NCBI GenBank assembly: GCA_937949525.1 | Contig: CALEDT010000029.1 | Location: 62,001-126,000, forward strand | Reading direction: 5' to 3' | DNA from: an uncultured Burkholderiales bacterium | GTDB lineage: Bacteria > Pseudomonadota > Gammaproteobacteria > Burkholderiales > Thiobacillaceae | DNA length: 64,000 nt | Shown here: one piece after another, positions 48,863 through 57,873 of the stretch | Numbering within the stretch: the first letter of the stretch is position 1 | Layout: the number at the start of each line of letters is the position of its first letter | Notes under the pieces: generated by a model | What the model was told of the DNA's origin: nothing | Database searches by the model: none | Seen by the model: the letters and a program-made list of their open reading frames with translations, nothing else | Made by a program: the position numbers and the translations under genes

Positions 48863-49905
48863 CACAGCCCCTCGTACATGCGGCCGGGGTTGAACAGGCC
48901 GTGCGGGTCCAGCGCCTGTTTGACGCGCCGGTGCAGCGCGAACAGCGGCGGCGCCAGCGGCTGGAAGACTTCGCCCCGACCGTCGTGATGGCGGAACAGC
49001 GTGGCATGGCCGCCCGCCGCGGTGACTCTTCGACGCAATGCCTCCCCAGCCAGATCGCTCGCCAGCCAGCGCAACGCTCCACCCCATTCGCTCAGTTGCT
49101 CGCCCGGCAGATTCAGATCGGGCGCGGCCGGCGGCAGGCTGATGCGCCACAGCGGGCGCGGGGTCTGGAAGAAGGCCAGGGTGTGTTCGCGCACGTCCTG
49201 CCAGATCGCAGCGTCGCTTGGCTCGCCGCCCAGCATCTGCCGCGCCGCGCGCACGCCCTGGGCGCTGCCGGACAGGCGCAGGTGCAGGCGGCCGGCGTGG
49301 ATCAGCGTGGCCGACACCGGCAGCGGCTGCCGCCCCCATTGCCGCAGGCGCGCGGCGGCGCGCTCGGCATCCAGCTCGAACGCCAGCGTGAGCTCCTCGG
49401 CAGGACGCGGCAGCACCTTCAGCGAGACCTCCAGCAGCACGCCCAAGGTGCCGAGCGCGCCGGCCATCAGGCGGGACAGATCGTAGCCGGCGACGTTCTT
49501 CATGACCTGGCCGCCCAGGCGCAGCACCTCGCCGCGCCCGTTGAGCAGTTTGATGCCCAGCACCGCATCGCGCACCGACCCAACCCATGGCCGGCGCGGA
49601 CCGGACAGGCCGGCGGCGACCATGCCGCCCAGCGTCGCTCGCGAGGAGAAATGCGGCGGCTCGAACGGCAGCATCTGGCCGTCATCCGCCAACAGGGACT
49701 CGATCTCGGCCAGCGGCGTGCCGGCGCGCGCAGTGATCACCAGTTCGGCAGGATCGTAGGCGATGACGCCGCGATGCGCGCTCAGGTCGAGCGCAGCACC
49801 ATCGCAATGGCGGCCGTAAAAGGCTTTGCTGCCGCCACCCCGGATGCGCAAGGGCATGCCATCGGCGATGGCCTGGCGCACGCGCCCGATCAATACGTCT
49901 TCCAT
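48862..49905 (-). CDS. glcE: glycolate oxidase FAD-binding subunit (GlcE type)
   Basis: A 347 aa FAD-linked subunit. N-terminal PCMH-type FAD domain: RIRGGGSKAFYGR and ELVITARAGTPLAEIE, then FEPPHFSSRATLGGMVAAGLSGPRRPWVGSVRD (in parts), and a C-terminal ALDPHGLFNPGRM. GlcE pairs with GlcD. The start 5 bp after the glcD stop, and TGATG overlap with glcF, show tight coupling. A long spurious frame continues upstream of the ATG through glcD. Confidence 0.9.
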   Translation of the reverse strand: MEDVLIGRVRQAIADGMPLRIRGGGSKAFYGRHCDGAALDLSAHRGVIAYDPAELVITARAGTPLAEIESLLADDGQMLPFEPPHFSSRATLGGMVAAGLSGPRRPWVGSVRDAVLGIKLLNGRGEVLRLGGQVMKNVAGYDLSRLMAGALGTLGVLLEVSLKVLPRPAEELTLAFELDAERAAARLRQWGRQPLPVSATLIHAGRLHLRLSGSAQGVRAARQMLGGEPSDAAIWQDVREHTLAFFQTPRPLWRISLPPAAPDLNLPGEQLSEWGGALRWLASDLAGEALRRRVTAAGGHATLFRHHDGRGEVFQPLAPPLFALHRRVKQALDPHGLFNPGRMYEGL

Positions 49906-49910
49906 GGCAC

Positions 49911-51374
49911 TCAGAACCTCGGCAGCTCGGGAAACGGCAGTGCGCCGCCATGCACATGCATGCGTCCCAGCTCCGCGCAACGGTGCAGCGTCGGCACCGC
50001 CTTGCCGGGGTTGAGCAGGCCGTCCGGATCGAAGGCGGCCTTGATGGCGTGGAACTGCGCCAGCTCCTCGGGGCTGAACTGGCTGCAACTGGCGTCCAGC
50101 TTTTCCACGCCGATGCCGTGTTCGCCGGTGACGGTGCCGCCGACCTCCACGCACAACTTGAGGATGTCGGTGCCGAAGGCCTCCGCGTGTTCCAGCTCGC
50201 CCGCACGGTTTGCGTCGAACAGGATCAGCGGATGCAGGTTGCCGTCGCCGGCATGGAACACGTTGGCGACGCGCAGGCCGTAGCGTTCGGACAGTTCGGC
50301 GATGCGCTTCAACACGAAGGCGAGTTGGCGGCGCGGGATGGTGCCGTCCATGCAGTAGTAGTCCGGACTGATGCGGCCGACGGCGGGAAAGGCACCCTTG
50401 CGTCCCGCCCAGAACTTCATGCGCTGCGCATCGTCCTCGGCGGTGCGTACCTCGCGCGCGCCGGCTTCCACCAGCACCGCGCGTACCGCCATGATCTGCT
50501 CGGACACCTCGGCGTTGGTGCCGTCCAGCTCGCACAGCAGGATGGCCGCTGCGTCGACCGGATAACCGGCGTGCACGAAATCCTCGGCGGCGCGGATGGC
50601 CGGGTTGTCCATCATCTCCAGCCCGGCGGGCAGGATGCCGGCGCCGATCACCGCCGCCACCGCCGCGCCCGCCGCCTCGACGCTGTCGAACGCGGCCAGC
50701 ACCACCTGCGCGCGTTCGGGCCTGACCAGCAGGCGCACCGCGACCTCGACGACGATGCCGAGCAGACCCTCGGAGCCGGTCATCAGCGCCAGCAGGTCGT
50801 AGCCGGGCGCGTCCAGGGCGCCGGGCCGGGTGCAATCGCCGAGTTCGAGCAACTCGCCGTCCAGGGTCAGCACTTTCAGCGCCAGCAGGTTGTGCACGGT
50901 GAGGCCGTATTTCAGGCAATGCACGCCGCCGGAGTTCTCGGCGACGTTGCCGCCGATGGAGCAGGCGATCTGCGAGGAGGGATCGGGCGCGTAATACAGG
51001 CCGTAGGGGGCCGCCGCCTCGGAGATGGCCAGGTTGCGCACACCCGGCTGCACGCGCGCGACACGGTTGTCGGGGTCGATCGCGACGATGCGGTCGAAGC
51101 GAGCCAGCGACAGGATCACGCCGTCCGCCAGCGGCAGCGCGCCGCCGGACAGACCGGTGCCGGCGCCGCGCGCGACCACCGGCACGCGATGCGCGCGGCA
51201 GGCGCGCAACACCGCCTGCGCCTGTTCCAGGGTTTCCGGCAGACACACCGCCAGCGGCACCTGGCGATAGGCGGACAGGCCGTCGCATTCGTAGGGGCGC
51301 AGCGCTTCCGCTTCGACCAGCAAAGCATGCGCCGGCAGGGCGGCGCGCAGGTCGGCGAGGAAGGTGGGCTTCAT
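49911..51374 (-). CDS. glcD: glycolate/D-2-hydroxyacid dehydrogenase FAD subunit (GlcD type)
   Basis: A 487 aa flavoprotein. FAD domain: VVARGAGTGLSGGALPL, CSIGGNVAENSGGVHCLKYG, MTGSEGLLGIV, and C-terminal cap with NVFHAGDGNLHPLILFD and VGGTVTGEHGIG. GlcD oxidises glycolate and related 2-hydroxy acids; the substrate here is not fixed by sequence and the operon partners suggest a sugar acid. It starts 7 bp after the kinase gene end. Confidence 0.9.
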   Translation of the reverse strand: MKPTFLADLRAALPAHALLVEAEALRPYECDGLSAYRQVPLAVCLPETLEQAQAVLRACRAHRVPVVARGAGTGLSGGALPLADGVILSLARFDRIVAIDPDNRVARVQPGVRNLAISEAAAPYGLYYAPDPSSQIACSIGGNVAENSGGVHCLKYGLTVHNLLALKVLTLDGELLELGDCTRPGALDAPGYDLLALMTGSEGLLGIVVEVAVRLLVRPERAQVVLAAFDSVEAAGAAVAAVIGAGILPAGLEMMDNPAIRAAEDFVHAGYPVDAAAILLCELDGTNAEVSEQIMAVRAVLVEAGAREVRTAEDDAQRMKFWAGRKGAFPAVGRISPDYYCMDGTIPRRQLAFVLKRIAELSERYGLRVANVFHAGDGNLHPLILFDANRAGELEHAEAFGTDILKLCVEVGGTVTGEHGIGVEKLDASCSQFSPEELAQFHAIKAAFDPDGLLNPGKAVPTLHRCAELGRMHVHGGALPFPELPRF

Positions 51375-51381
51375 GCCCCGA

Positions 51382-52698
51382 TTATGCCGAAAGCCGCCGC
51401 CAGGTCGTGACCAGTGCGTCATCGTCGCCGACGTTGCCGGGGAAGATCACCACCGGCAGGCCGGCGAAGCGGGCATGATCGTCCGGGCAGCGCACCACCG
51501 AGCAGCCCGGCAGGATCTGGCCGAGCACGCGCGCGGCGCGCAGCGCCAGGCCGTCGGCGAGCACGTCGTTGGAGGTGATGCCGCCCTTGCTGATCAGAAA
51601 ACCCAGGCTGTCCGGCAGGCCGCGTACCAGATCCATCAGCAATGCCGATACCGTCTCGCCGAAGGCCAGACGGGCGGCGGCGTCCGCGAACCGGCGTTCG
51701 CCGCGGCTGGTGTACAGCACCGGCGTCAGCCCCCGTGCATGCGCCGCCGTTGCGCGCGCGCGCAGGTCTGCGAGCAATGCGTCGCGCTCGCCGGCGATGC
51801 GGTCCACCTCCACTTCCAGCGCCGCCACGCCGTCCTGCGCCAGCAGCCGGTCCAGTTGCGCGGTGGTTCTGTGCACATGCGAGCCGACCAGCACCGCGCC
51901 GGGCCTGCCGGCGCGCACGAACGCGCGCATGGCCTCGGGCGGCACGGGTTGCGGCGGCAGTCGTGCCAGCGCGGTGAGCAGGCTGGCGGCGGAACGGAAC
52001 AGGAAGCGCTTGCCGCGCAACGTGGCGACGCGCACCTCTTCGGCGAAACGGTTCAGGTCGGCCTGGCTCTCCGCGTCCACCACGCAGCAGCGGTTGTCGG
52101 CCATTGCCATCAGGCGTTCGCCGATGTCGCCACGCACGTCGGCCAGGGAAAAGTGCTCCACCGCGGACGCGCGGATGCGGCCGGCGGTCTTCTCCTCAAC
52201 GTAATCCGGCAGGAAGCTGTGGCGATAGCCGAACACCGAGTCGCGCGCGAATTCCGTCTCCGCCACCGGCATAGGCCGGCCCTCGACCATCAGGTAATGG
52301 ATGCCGTCGCGGGTGAAACGGCCGCCCTCGAAGAAGGCCGGGATCAGGAAATGGGCGTCGAAGGGCCCCAGTTCTTCCGCCATCACGTCGGTTTCCACCG
52401 GGTAGTGACCGCGCAGCGTGGAATCGGACCGGCTGACGAGGATCGGCTGGAACGTCCGGCCCAGCGCGGCGAGATCGGCCAGCGTCCGCCGCAGATTGCC
52501 GCACACCTCGCGCGTGACCGCGGCGGCGCGCGCCGCGTCCATGCCGCGGGTGTTGGTCAGCACGAAGAACAGCGGCGCGTCATCGAGCAGCGCCTGGCGC
52601 AACGTCGCGCTGTCCCAGCGAGTCAGCAGCAGGCAGGAATGCACGGTCTGCGAGCCGGTCGGGTCGTCGTCGAGTACGATGATCTTGGTTTCGCTCAT
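51382..52698 (-). CDS. four-carbon acid sugar kinase-family protein (DUF1537, OtnK/YgbK type)
   Basis: A 438 aa kinase: N-terminal DUF1537 domain with IIVLDDDPTGSQTVHSC and VLTNTRGM and SRSDSTLRGHYPVE, linker, and the C-terminal nucleotide-binding domain with FLISKGGITSNDVL and VIFPGNVGDDDALV. Family members phosphorylate threonate, erythronate and related four-carbon acids. It lies between the phosphoketolase-like gene and glcD in a five-gene operon. The usual partners (pdxA2, NAD dehydrogenase, aldolase or isomerase) are missing, which leaves the exact substrate open. Confidence 0.87.
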   Translation of the reverse strand: MSETKIIVLDDDPTGSQTVHSCLLLTRWDSATLRQALLDDAPLFFVLTNTRGMDAARAAAVTREVCGNLRRTLADLAALGRTFQPILVSRSDSTLRGHYPVETDVMAEELGPFDAHFLIPAFFEGGRFTRDGIHYLMVEGRPMPVAETEFARDSVFGYRHSFLPDYVEEKTAGRIRASAVEHFSLADVRGDIGERLMAMADNRCCVVDAESQADLNRFAEEVRVATLRGKRFLFRSAASLLTALARLPPQPVPPEAMRAFVRAGRPGAVLVGSHVHRTTAQLDRLLAQDGVAALEVEVDRIAGERDALLADLRARATAAHARGLTPVLYTSRGERRFADAAARLAFGETVSALLMDLVRGLPDSLGFLISKGGITSNDVLADGLALRAARVLGQILPGCSVVRCPDDHARFAGLPVVIFPGNVGDDDALVTTWRRLSA

Positions 52699-52737
52699 GT
52701 CGGATCGCGGACGTCGGTTCGGGATGGGGTGATCCGG

Positions 52738-52799
52738 GCGCGTGGGTGGCAACCGCCTGTTCCCACGCGCACCCTCCCCCGCTTGCGCGGGCGGGGAGG
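52738..52799. repeat. two consecutive hairpin-forming repeats inside the operon
   Basis: In the 108 bp between the phosphoketolase-like gene and the kinase gene: a perfect 9-bp inverted repeat GCGCGTGGG (52738-52746) and CCCACGCGC (52762-52770), followed by CCTCCCC (52773-52779) and GGGGAGG (52793-52799) with an inner CCGC/GCGG. No T-run follows on either strand, so not a plain terminator. They may be processing or mRNA-stability elements that set unequal expression of the genes. Confidence 0.55.
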
Positions 52800-52806
52800 A
52801 AGGCCG

Positions 52807-55023
52807 TCAGGCCAGCAAGGTCAGCGCGCGCGCCGCCATCGCCTCGGCGGTCAAGCCGTTGAAAGCCATGATCTCGCCCGGGCTGGCGGTGGTCTCGCCG
52901 CGCTTCCATGCCATCACGTCGCGGCGCGGCGCGCGCGCGCGCAGCAGGATCGGTTCCAGCGGGCCGGCGGGACCGCCGGACACCCCGATCAGCGCTTCGG
53001 CGTCAAACAACGCATTGAACCGGTCGTCGTCCATGAACGCGCCGTCCGGCTCGGACACCGTGTCCCAGGCGACGTCGGTCGGGCGGTACAGGCGGCGCGG
53101 ATTGGCGGCGCTGACGATGCGCACCCGGCAGCCGGCGGCTTCCAGCCGGTCCTTGGCCTCGAATACCGGCAGCAGCACCATGTCGCCGGTCACTGCGAAC
53201 ACCACGGTCTTGCCGCCCGCAACGGACTCGTACAGCGTCACCGCGCCGCGCTCGATGCCCGCGCGCGCCTGTTCCAGCGTGGTGTAAACCGGCAGCGGCG
53301 ACTTCGAGGCGATGATGGCGATGCCTTTGTTGCAGGTGCCCAGCGCCCATTCGTAGGCGACCTGGATCTGGTTGGCATCGCACGGGAACAGCGCATAGAC
53401 GTTGCCGTTGCGCATCTGCGCGGCGAAGTAGCTCTCGATCTCCGGGCGCTGGTGGGTCCAGCCGTTGCGTCCCTGTTCCAGCGCGCCGGCGGTGAACATG
53501 CAGACGAAGGACGGCGTCTTGCGGCGCAGTTCGGCCATGGCCTGGGTCACGGTCTGCACGATCGGCCAGCCGTTGATGGCGAAGCTCTCGTAGGACAGCC
53601 ACAGCGACCGGCCGCCGAACAGCGCCAGGCCGGCGGCCAGGCCGGCGCAGGCGTCTTCGTTGAGCGGCTCGTAGACCTGCCCGCTCGGCCCCTGGTGATA
53701 GAGGCCGTCCTCCACCGGATGGCGGATCTTCAGCGCGACGTTGATGTTGGCCATGGCGCTGGCCTCGTTGCCGTCGGCGTTGGTCACCACGAAGCGCGGG
53801 TCATGCCGGCCGACGAAGGCCGCCAGCGCGCCGAAGGCCGTGGCCGGCACCTGTTTGTCGCCGGCCTGGAACGCCTGGATCGGCAGCGGCGGCAGCGGCG
53901 CCAGCGCCAGCTCGCGTTCGGTCACCACCGTGCGCGCGGCCGGGCCACCGCCGGCTCGGCGGAAGTTTTCGCGCACGATGTGCCAGGCCTCAGGCGGCAG
54001 CGCGCGGCGCTTCAGACCATCGACGATGTGCTCGGCATCCAGCGTGTCGGCGGGATACAGGTTGTGTGCCTTGGCGCCCAACTTGTGCACGCCGGCCCCC
54101 TTGAGCTGCTTGACGATCAGCACCGCGCGCCGGCCGCCCAGCGCCGCCCGCGCGGCCTGGTCCGCCGCCTGCAGCACCGCGGCGGCGAAAGCCAGTCGGC
54201 GGTCGAAAGAGAAGCGGCTGGAATCGACGTAGGCGCCGGGCTGGTCCTTGTCGTCGAAATGGCGTGCGTCCACCAGGAACACGCTGTCGAAGCCGTGTCC
54301 CTTCCAGTATGCGGTCATCTCGGCGTTGCTCCAGGTCGCGCACATGGCGTGGTGTTCCTGGCTGTAGCCGTTCCAGATCAGCACCGGCAGGTAGTTGGTC
54401 ACCGTCGGATAGGCGGTGTTGAAGTGCATCATCGAATTCAGCACGTAGGGCTCGCCCATGCCGCCGTCGCCGATGGTCACCGGAAACAGGATGCCCGGAT
54501 GCAACAGCGCGCCGGCCATGGCGAAATGCTGGCCCTGACCGAGCGGTCCGGCCGGCGCCAACAGGCCGGGAATGGCGCCGGACAGGTGACCGAGCAAACC
54601 GTGGCGTTCGCGGAAGCGGGCGCGCATGTCCTCGACCGTGCGGATGCCCATGTCTTCCAGCGAACCGTCGAGGAACATTGCCGCGTAGAACCCCGGCGCG
54701 TGATGGCCCACCTCGGTGACGATGTGGGTGTGGCCCAACATCACCAGCGCCGCGTAGGCCTCGGCGCTGGAGGCGAAGCCTCCGGGATGGCCGGAGGCCT
54801 TGGCGCCGCACACCTGCAGGGTCAGGTAGCGCAGCGCGTCGGCCGCCAGCAGGGTCTGATAGGCGGCGGCCATGTCGTTGGCGCGGGCGATCGCGCCCGC
54901 GCCTTCGGCGATCACCGGCAACGCCGCGTGCTCGGAAAAGCCCGGCCAGGCGGAGCCGAAATAGTCGATGCCTGCGCAAAAATCGGGGATCAGGTCGCTG
55001 GCGCGGCGGGTTGGGGCATTCAT
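52807..55023 (-). CDS. ThDP-dependent enzyme, phosphoketolase/transketolase-like
   Basis: A 738 aa protein with transketolase-type layout. The ThDP motif is seen as GDG at 185-187 followed by Asn218 (LIWNG), similar to GDG...LHLNG of phosphoketolase; SGHPGGFASSAEAY at 77-90 is like the N-terminal His segment. The middle domain has VVTNADGNEASAMAN and a second pyrimidine-binding part (PSGQVYEPLNEDA). Overall it is closer to phosphoketolase than to transketolase but clearly divergent. First gene of the operon with the DUF1537 kinase and glcDEF; preceded by an IclR operator. Confidence 0.75.
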   Translation of the reverse strand: MNAPTRRASDLIPDFCAGIDYFGSAWPGFSEHAALPVIAEGAGAIARANDMAAAYQTLLAADALRYLTLQVCGAKASGHPGGFASSAEAYAALVMLGHTHIVTEVGHHAPGFYAAMFLDGSLEDMGIRTVEDMRARFRERHGLLGHLSGAIPGLLAPAGPLGQGQHFAMAGALLHPGILFPVTIGDGGMGEPYVLNSMMHFNTAYPTVTNYLPVLIWNGYSQEHHAMCATWSNAEMTAYWKGHGFDSVFLVDARHFDDKDQPGAYVDSSRFSFDRRLAFAAAVLQAADQAARAALGGRRAVLIVKQLKGAGVHKLGAKAHNLYPADTLDAEHIVDGLKRRALPPEAWHIVRENFRRAGGGPAARTVVTERELALAPLPPLPIQAFQAGDKQVPATAFGALAAFVGRHDPRFVVTNADGNEASAMANINVALKIRHPVEDGLYHQGPSGQVYEPLNEDACAGLAAGLALFGGRSLWLSYESFAINGWPIVQTVTQAMAELRRKTPSFVCMFTAGALEQGRNGWTHQRPEIESYFAAQMRNGNVYALFPCDANQIQVAYEWALGTCNKGIAIIASKSPLPVYTTLEQARAGIERGAVTLYESVAGGKTVVFAVTGDMVLLPVFEAKDRLEAAGCRVRIVSAANPRRLYRPTDVAWDTVSEPDGAFMDDDRFNALFDAEALIGVSGGPAGPLEPILLRARAPRRDVMAWKRGETTASPGEIMAFNGLTAEAMAARALTLLA

Positions 55024-55060
55024 GACGACTCCTGGCGATGTGGTGGACGACGATACTCTA

Positions 55061-55110
55061 GTGAAATGATCAAGTTTTCACAATGCAGTATTTGTTTCAC
55101 AATGTGAAAC
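55061..55110. promoter_or_regulatory. IclR operator between the operon and its regulator
   Basis: A perfect 17-bp palindrome GTTTCACAATGTGAAAC (55094-55110) ends at the base before the iclR ATG. The same core recurs 19 bp upstream as TTTCACAATG (55076-55085). A further GTGAAA at 55061-55066 pairs with TTTCAC at 55076-55081. So three or four half-sites fill the 87 bp divergent region. This is the expected layout for repression of both the operon and the regulator by the IclR protein. Confidence 0.75.
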
Positions 55111-55887
55111 ATGCATGGCGACAATGCCTCATCCATCCAGGTCATCGACCGCATGAACGCGCTGTTCGATGCGCTGGCCGAAACGCGCGACGGCGCCACG
55201 CTGAAAGTGCTGGCCGCGCATACCGGGCTGCATGCCTCCACCGCACACCGCATCCTCAACGCGCTGGCCAAGCACGCACTGGTCGAACGGGACGCGCACG
55301 GCCATTACCACCTGGGGCCGCGCCTGCTGGCTCTGGCGGCGCAGGCGCGGGCGCGACTGGACGTGCGCGCGGTGGCGCGCCCGGAAATGGAGCGCCTGCG
55401 CGACGCCTTGGGCGAGACCGTCAACCTGACCGTGCGTGAGGGCGATGAAGTGGTGTACGTGGAGCGCGCCATCGCCCGGCGCATGATGCGCGTGGAACAG
55501 GTCATCGGCAGCCGCGCGCCGCTGCACGTCACCGCGGTCGGCAAGCTGATGCTGGGCGAGGCTGGTGACACGGCGGTCGTCGATTACGCGCGGCGGCAGG
55601 GCCTGACCGCGTTCACACCCAACACGCTGACGCGCCTGGCAGCGCTGCGCCGTGACATCGCCGCCGGTATGGCACGTGGTTACGCGCTCGACGACGAGGA
55701 GGCGGAACTGGGGGTGGGGTGCATCGGTGCCCTGGTGCGTGATGCGACCGGCGCCGTGGTCGCCGGCCTGTCGGTGTCGGCACCGATGGAGCGGCGCCAG
55801 TTGGCCTGGGCCGGGCAGGTTTGTGCGGCGGCAGCGCGCATCTCCGCGCGCCTGGGCTACCGGGGTGGTGTGGCGGGCGAGGCGTAG
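55111..55887 (+). CDS. IclR-family transcriptional regulator
   Basis: A 258 aa regulator. N-terminal winged HTH at 10-70 (VLAAHTGLHASTAHRILNALAKHALVERD in parts), then the IclR effector domain at about 80-250, including RSAPLHVTAVGK-like SRAPLHVTAVGKLML and GVGCIGALVRD. IclR regulators sense small acids such as glyoxylate or pyruvate. It is divergent from the phosphoketolase-like/kinase/glcDEF operon and very likely controls it. Confidence 0.92.
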   Translation: MHGDNASSIQVIDRMNALFDALAETRDGATLKVLAAHTGLHASTAHRILNALAKHALVERDAHGHYHLGPRLLALAAQARARLDVRAVARPEMERLRDALGETVNLTVREGDEVVYVERAIARRMMRVEQVIGSRAPLHVTAVGKLMLGEAGDTAVVDYARRQGLTAFTPNTLTRLAALRRDIAAGMARGYALDDEEAELGVGCIGALVRDATGAVVAGLSVSAPMERRQLAWAGQVCAAAARISARLGYRGGVAGEA

Positions 55888-55918
55888 GTCCGCAGCGAGA
55901 CGGCGCGAGCGCCGCGCG

Positions 55919-56368
55919 TCACGGCATCCACAGTAACTGGCGCGCGATCCAGCCTTCGTCGAATACCTCGTCGCTGACCTTGACCCAGTCGCCGCGCTCT
56001 TCCAGCACGCGGAAAGAGTAATACTTCTCAACCGGCGACAGCGGTGAGGTGACGAAATGCGTGCCGGGGCCGGTGCGCACGTTGACTTTGGCGCCCCGCA
56101 CCACGGCGCAGCGCAAGCGATCGGACACCAGGGTGTGGAAGATCCAGTGACGGTCGCCGTCCACGTCCTCGACGTGCAGCCAGTTGCCGCGCTGTTCGAT
56201 CTTGCGGAATGGCATGTAGCGGTAGACCTCCCAGCTCTTCTCGAACTGAGTGCCGGGGCCTTGACGCAGGTTGGCTTTCGGCACATCGACGCACAGCGCT
56301 AAGGCATGGGCACTGGCGAGCAGCGCGATCAGACTCAGGGTGAGCGGAACGAGGGTTTTCGAGGTCAT
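55919..56368 (-). CDS. exported protein with two SH3b domains
   Basis: A 149 aa protein. A signal peptide with cut near AHA-LA is followed by two bacterial SH3 domains: the first contains NLRQGPGTQFEKSWEVYRYMPF, the second contains NVRTGPGTHF and ends DEGWIARQLLW. Such domains bind peptidoglycan or act in envelope signalling. Two Cys (one in each) could pair. AGGAG Shine-Dalgarno before the ATG. Convergent with the iclR gene. Confidence 0.82.
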   Translation of the reverse strand: MTSKTLVPLTLSLIALLASAHALALCVDVPKANLRQGPGTQFEKSWEVYRYMPFRKIEQRGNWLHVEDVDGDRHWIFHTLVSDRLRCAVVRGAKVNVRTGPGTHFVTSPLSPVEKYYSFRVLEERGDWVKVSDEVFDEGWIARQLLWMP

Positions 56369-56479
56369 GCGCGACAACTCCTGCTGAAAAGAAAGGACGG
56401 ACTCGGCAGCTCCGGCGGCGGGAGCCACCCGATGGCGGACGGCACAAGCGATGCGAAGTTCCCCGGCGTGGCGTGCCAA

Positions 56480-56782
56480 TCAACCGTGCGCGCAGCGCGC
56501 GGCGGCGTCGCCGTCGGCGACGAAGCATTCGATGTGACGCCTGCCGTCGATGAACATGTCGATGTCACGGACGGCGGCTTCCGCGTCCAACGCACGGGTG
56601 AACGCCGCGTCGTCGTCGATGCCGGCATAGCATTCCATCCACAGCCGCGCGTCGTCGTGACGTCTGAGCAGGCGCGCATTGGCGCCGGTGCGGCAGGCGA
56701 CGCGCGCCATCAGCGTGCGCACGGCGGTTTCGGTGTCGCGGTCATCGTGCTGCACGCGATACCAGACGTACACCTCGAACAC
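56480..56782 (-). CDS. DUF4936-family small protein
   Basis: A 100 aa protein that begins FEVYVWYRV and includes RTGANARLLRRHDD and WMECYAGI. This matches DUF4936, whose members often follow ygfZ. The GTG start at 56782 lies one base after the ygfZ TGA, so the two genes are coupled. Fold is probably an alpha-beta dimeric barrel (NIPSNAP/ABM-like), inferred from the pattern. Function unknown. Confidence 0.75.
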   Translation of the reverse strand: MFEVYVWYRVQHDDRDTETAVRTLMARVACRTGANARLLRRHDDARLWMECYAGIDDDAAFTRALDAEAAVRDIDMFIDGRRHIECFVADGDAAARCAHG

Positions 56783-56783
56783 C

Positions 56784-57806
56784 TCAGGCGACCGGGTAAG
56801 GCAGCGGCAGGAAGCGCAGGACGGCACCGTCGCGCGCGCGCAGGCGGACATCGCCGAGTTCGACACTGGCGCTCAGTGCCACGGCCAGCACGTCGTGGCC
56901 GCCACCCGGCGCCGGCGCGGCGTTGGCGATGTGGCCGGCGGCCTGATCGACGGGTTCGGGTGCGTACACTTCGTCGCCGGGATGTGCTTCCGCGTCGACA
57001 TGGGCGAGATACAGGCGGCGTTTGACCTTGCCCAGGTATTGGCTGCGCGCGACGATTTCCTGGCCGGGGTAGCAGCCCTTGTTGAAGCTGACGCCGCCCA
57101 ACAGTTCCATGTTGGCCATCTGCGGCACGAACAGATCCTGCGTCGCCGGCAGCACCACCGGCACGCCGGCGCGCACCAGCAGCCAGTCCCAGGCGGGCGT
57201 GCCCACCGGCCGGCAGTGCGCGCGCAGGCGCTGCCACAGCGCGGGTGCGGCGTCGGCGGCGACGAACACGTCCAGGCGCTGTGCGCCCAGACGCAGCGCG
57301 AACGCCTGTTCGCCGTGGGTTACGGCCATCAGTGCCTGCGGCAGCGCGAAGCCGAGCGCGTCGGCCAACGCGGCGTCGGCACCGTTGACGCCCAGGCGTA
57401 CCCAGTCCGCGCCGGCGTCGCGCAGTCGGACCTTGGCACGCAGCACGAACATGCCCAGACGCTTCTGTATGGACTCGCGCAGCGCTTCCGGCAACAGCAC
57501 CAGCAGCGCGTCGCCCCGCTTGAGCACGATGAAGTTGGCGAGCATGCGGCCTTTGGCCGACAGGTAGCCGGCGAACACGGCCCTTTCGGCGCCGAGTCCG
57601 CGCAGGTCGTTGGTGATCTGGCCGTGCAGGAAGGTCTGGGCGTCTTCACCCTTGAGTTCGATCAGGCCGTAATGCGACAGATCGGCGACGATGGGCTCGC
57701 CCGCGCCGGTGGCGGCCAGTTCGGCGGCGGCATCGCCGAAATGCGCGACGGCGGTGCCGTCGAAACGGGCGCCTTGCGCGCCGAGGAAGTCGGTCCAGGC
57801 AGTCAT
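56784..57806 (-). CDS. ygfZ: folate-binding protein YgfZ/GcvT-like
   Basis: A 340 aa protein with the YgfZ signature KGCYPGQEIVAR around Cys, the GcvT-like aminomethyltransferase fold, LSHYGLIELKGEDAQTFLHGQ at the N-terminal. It helps repair or assembly of some Fe-S enzymes such as MiaB, which lies in the next operon. Followed by DUF4936. Confidence 0.93.
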   Translation of the reverse strand: MTAWTDFLGAQGARFDGTAVAHFGDAAAELAATGAGEPIVADLSHYGLIELKGEDAQTFLHGQITNDLRGLGAERAVFAGYLSAKGRMLANFIVLKRGDALLVLLPEALRESIQKRLGMFVLRAKVRLRDAGADWVRLGVNGADAALADALGFALPQALMAVTHGEQAFALRLGAQRLDVFVAADAAPALWQRLRAHCRPVGTPAWDWLLVRAGVPVVLPATQDLFVPQMANMELLGGVSFNKGCYPGQEIVARSQYLGKVKRRLYLAHVDAEAHPGDEVYAPEPVDQAAGHIANAAPAPGGGHDVLAVALSASVELGDVRLRARDGAVLRFLPLPYPVA

Positions 57807-57873
57807 GACAGGTCCTGTGGCAATGACATGCCGGGCACATGGGGCACGGCATGGGAAAAACAAGGGTGGGACT

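Noticed and set aside
48862-51288. 808-codon frame that joins glcE with upstream sequence inside glcD
   Set aside because: Only the last 347 residues match GlcE; the upstream part is an out-of-frame reading of glcD.
51364-55107. 1247-codon open frame on the plus strand, antisense to the whole glcD/kinase/phosphoketolase-like region
   Set aside because: Composition is Arg/His/Gln-rich shadow of GC-rich codons, with no domain or start signals; the minus-strand genes are clear.
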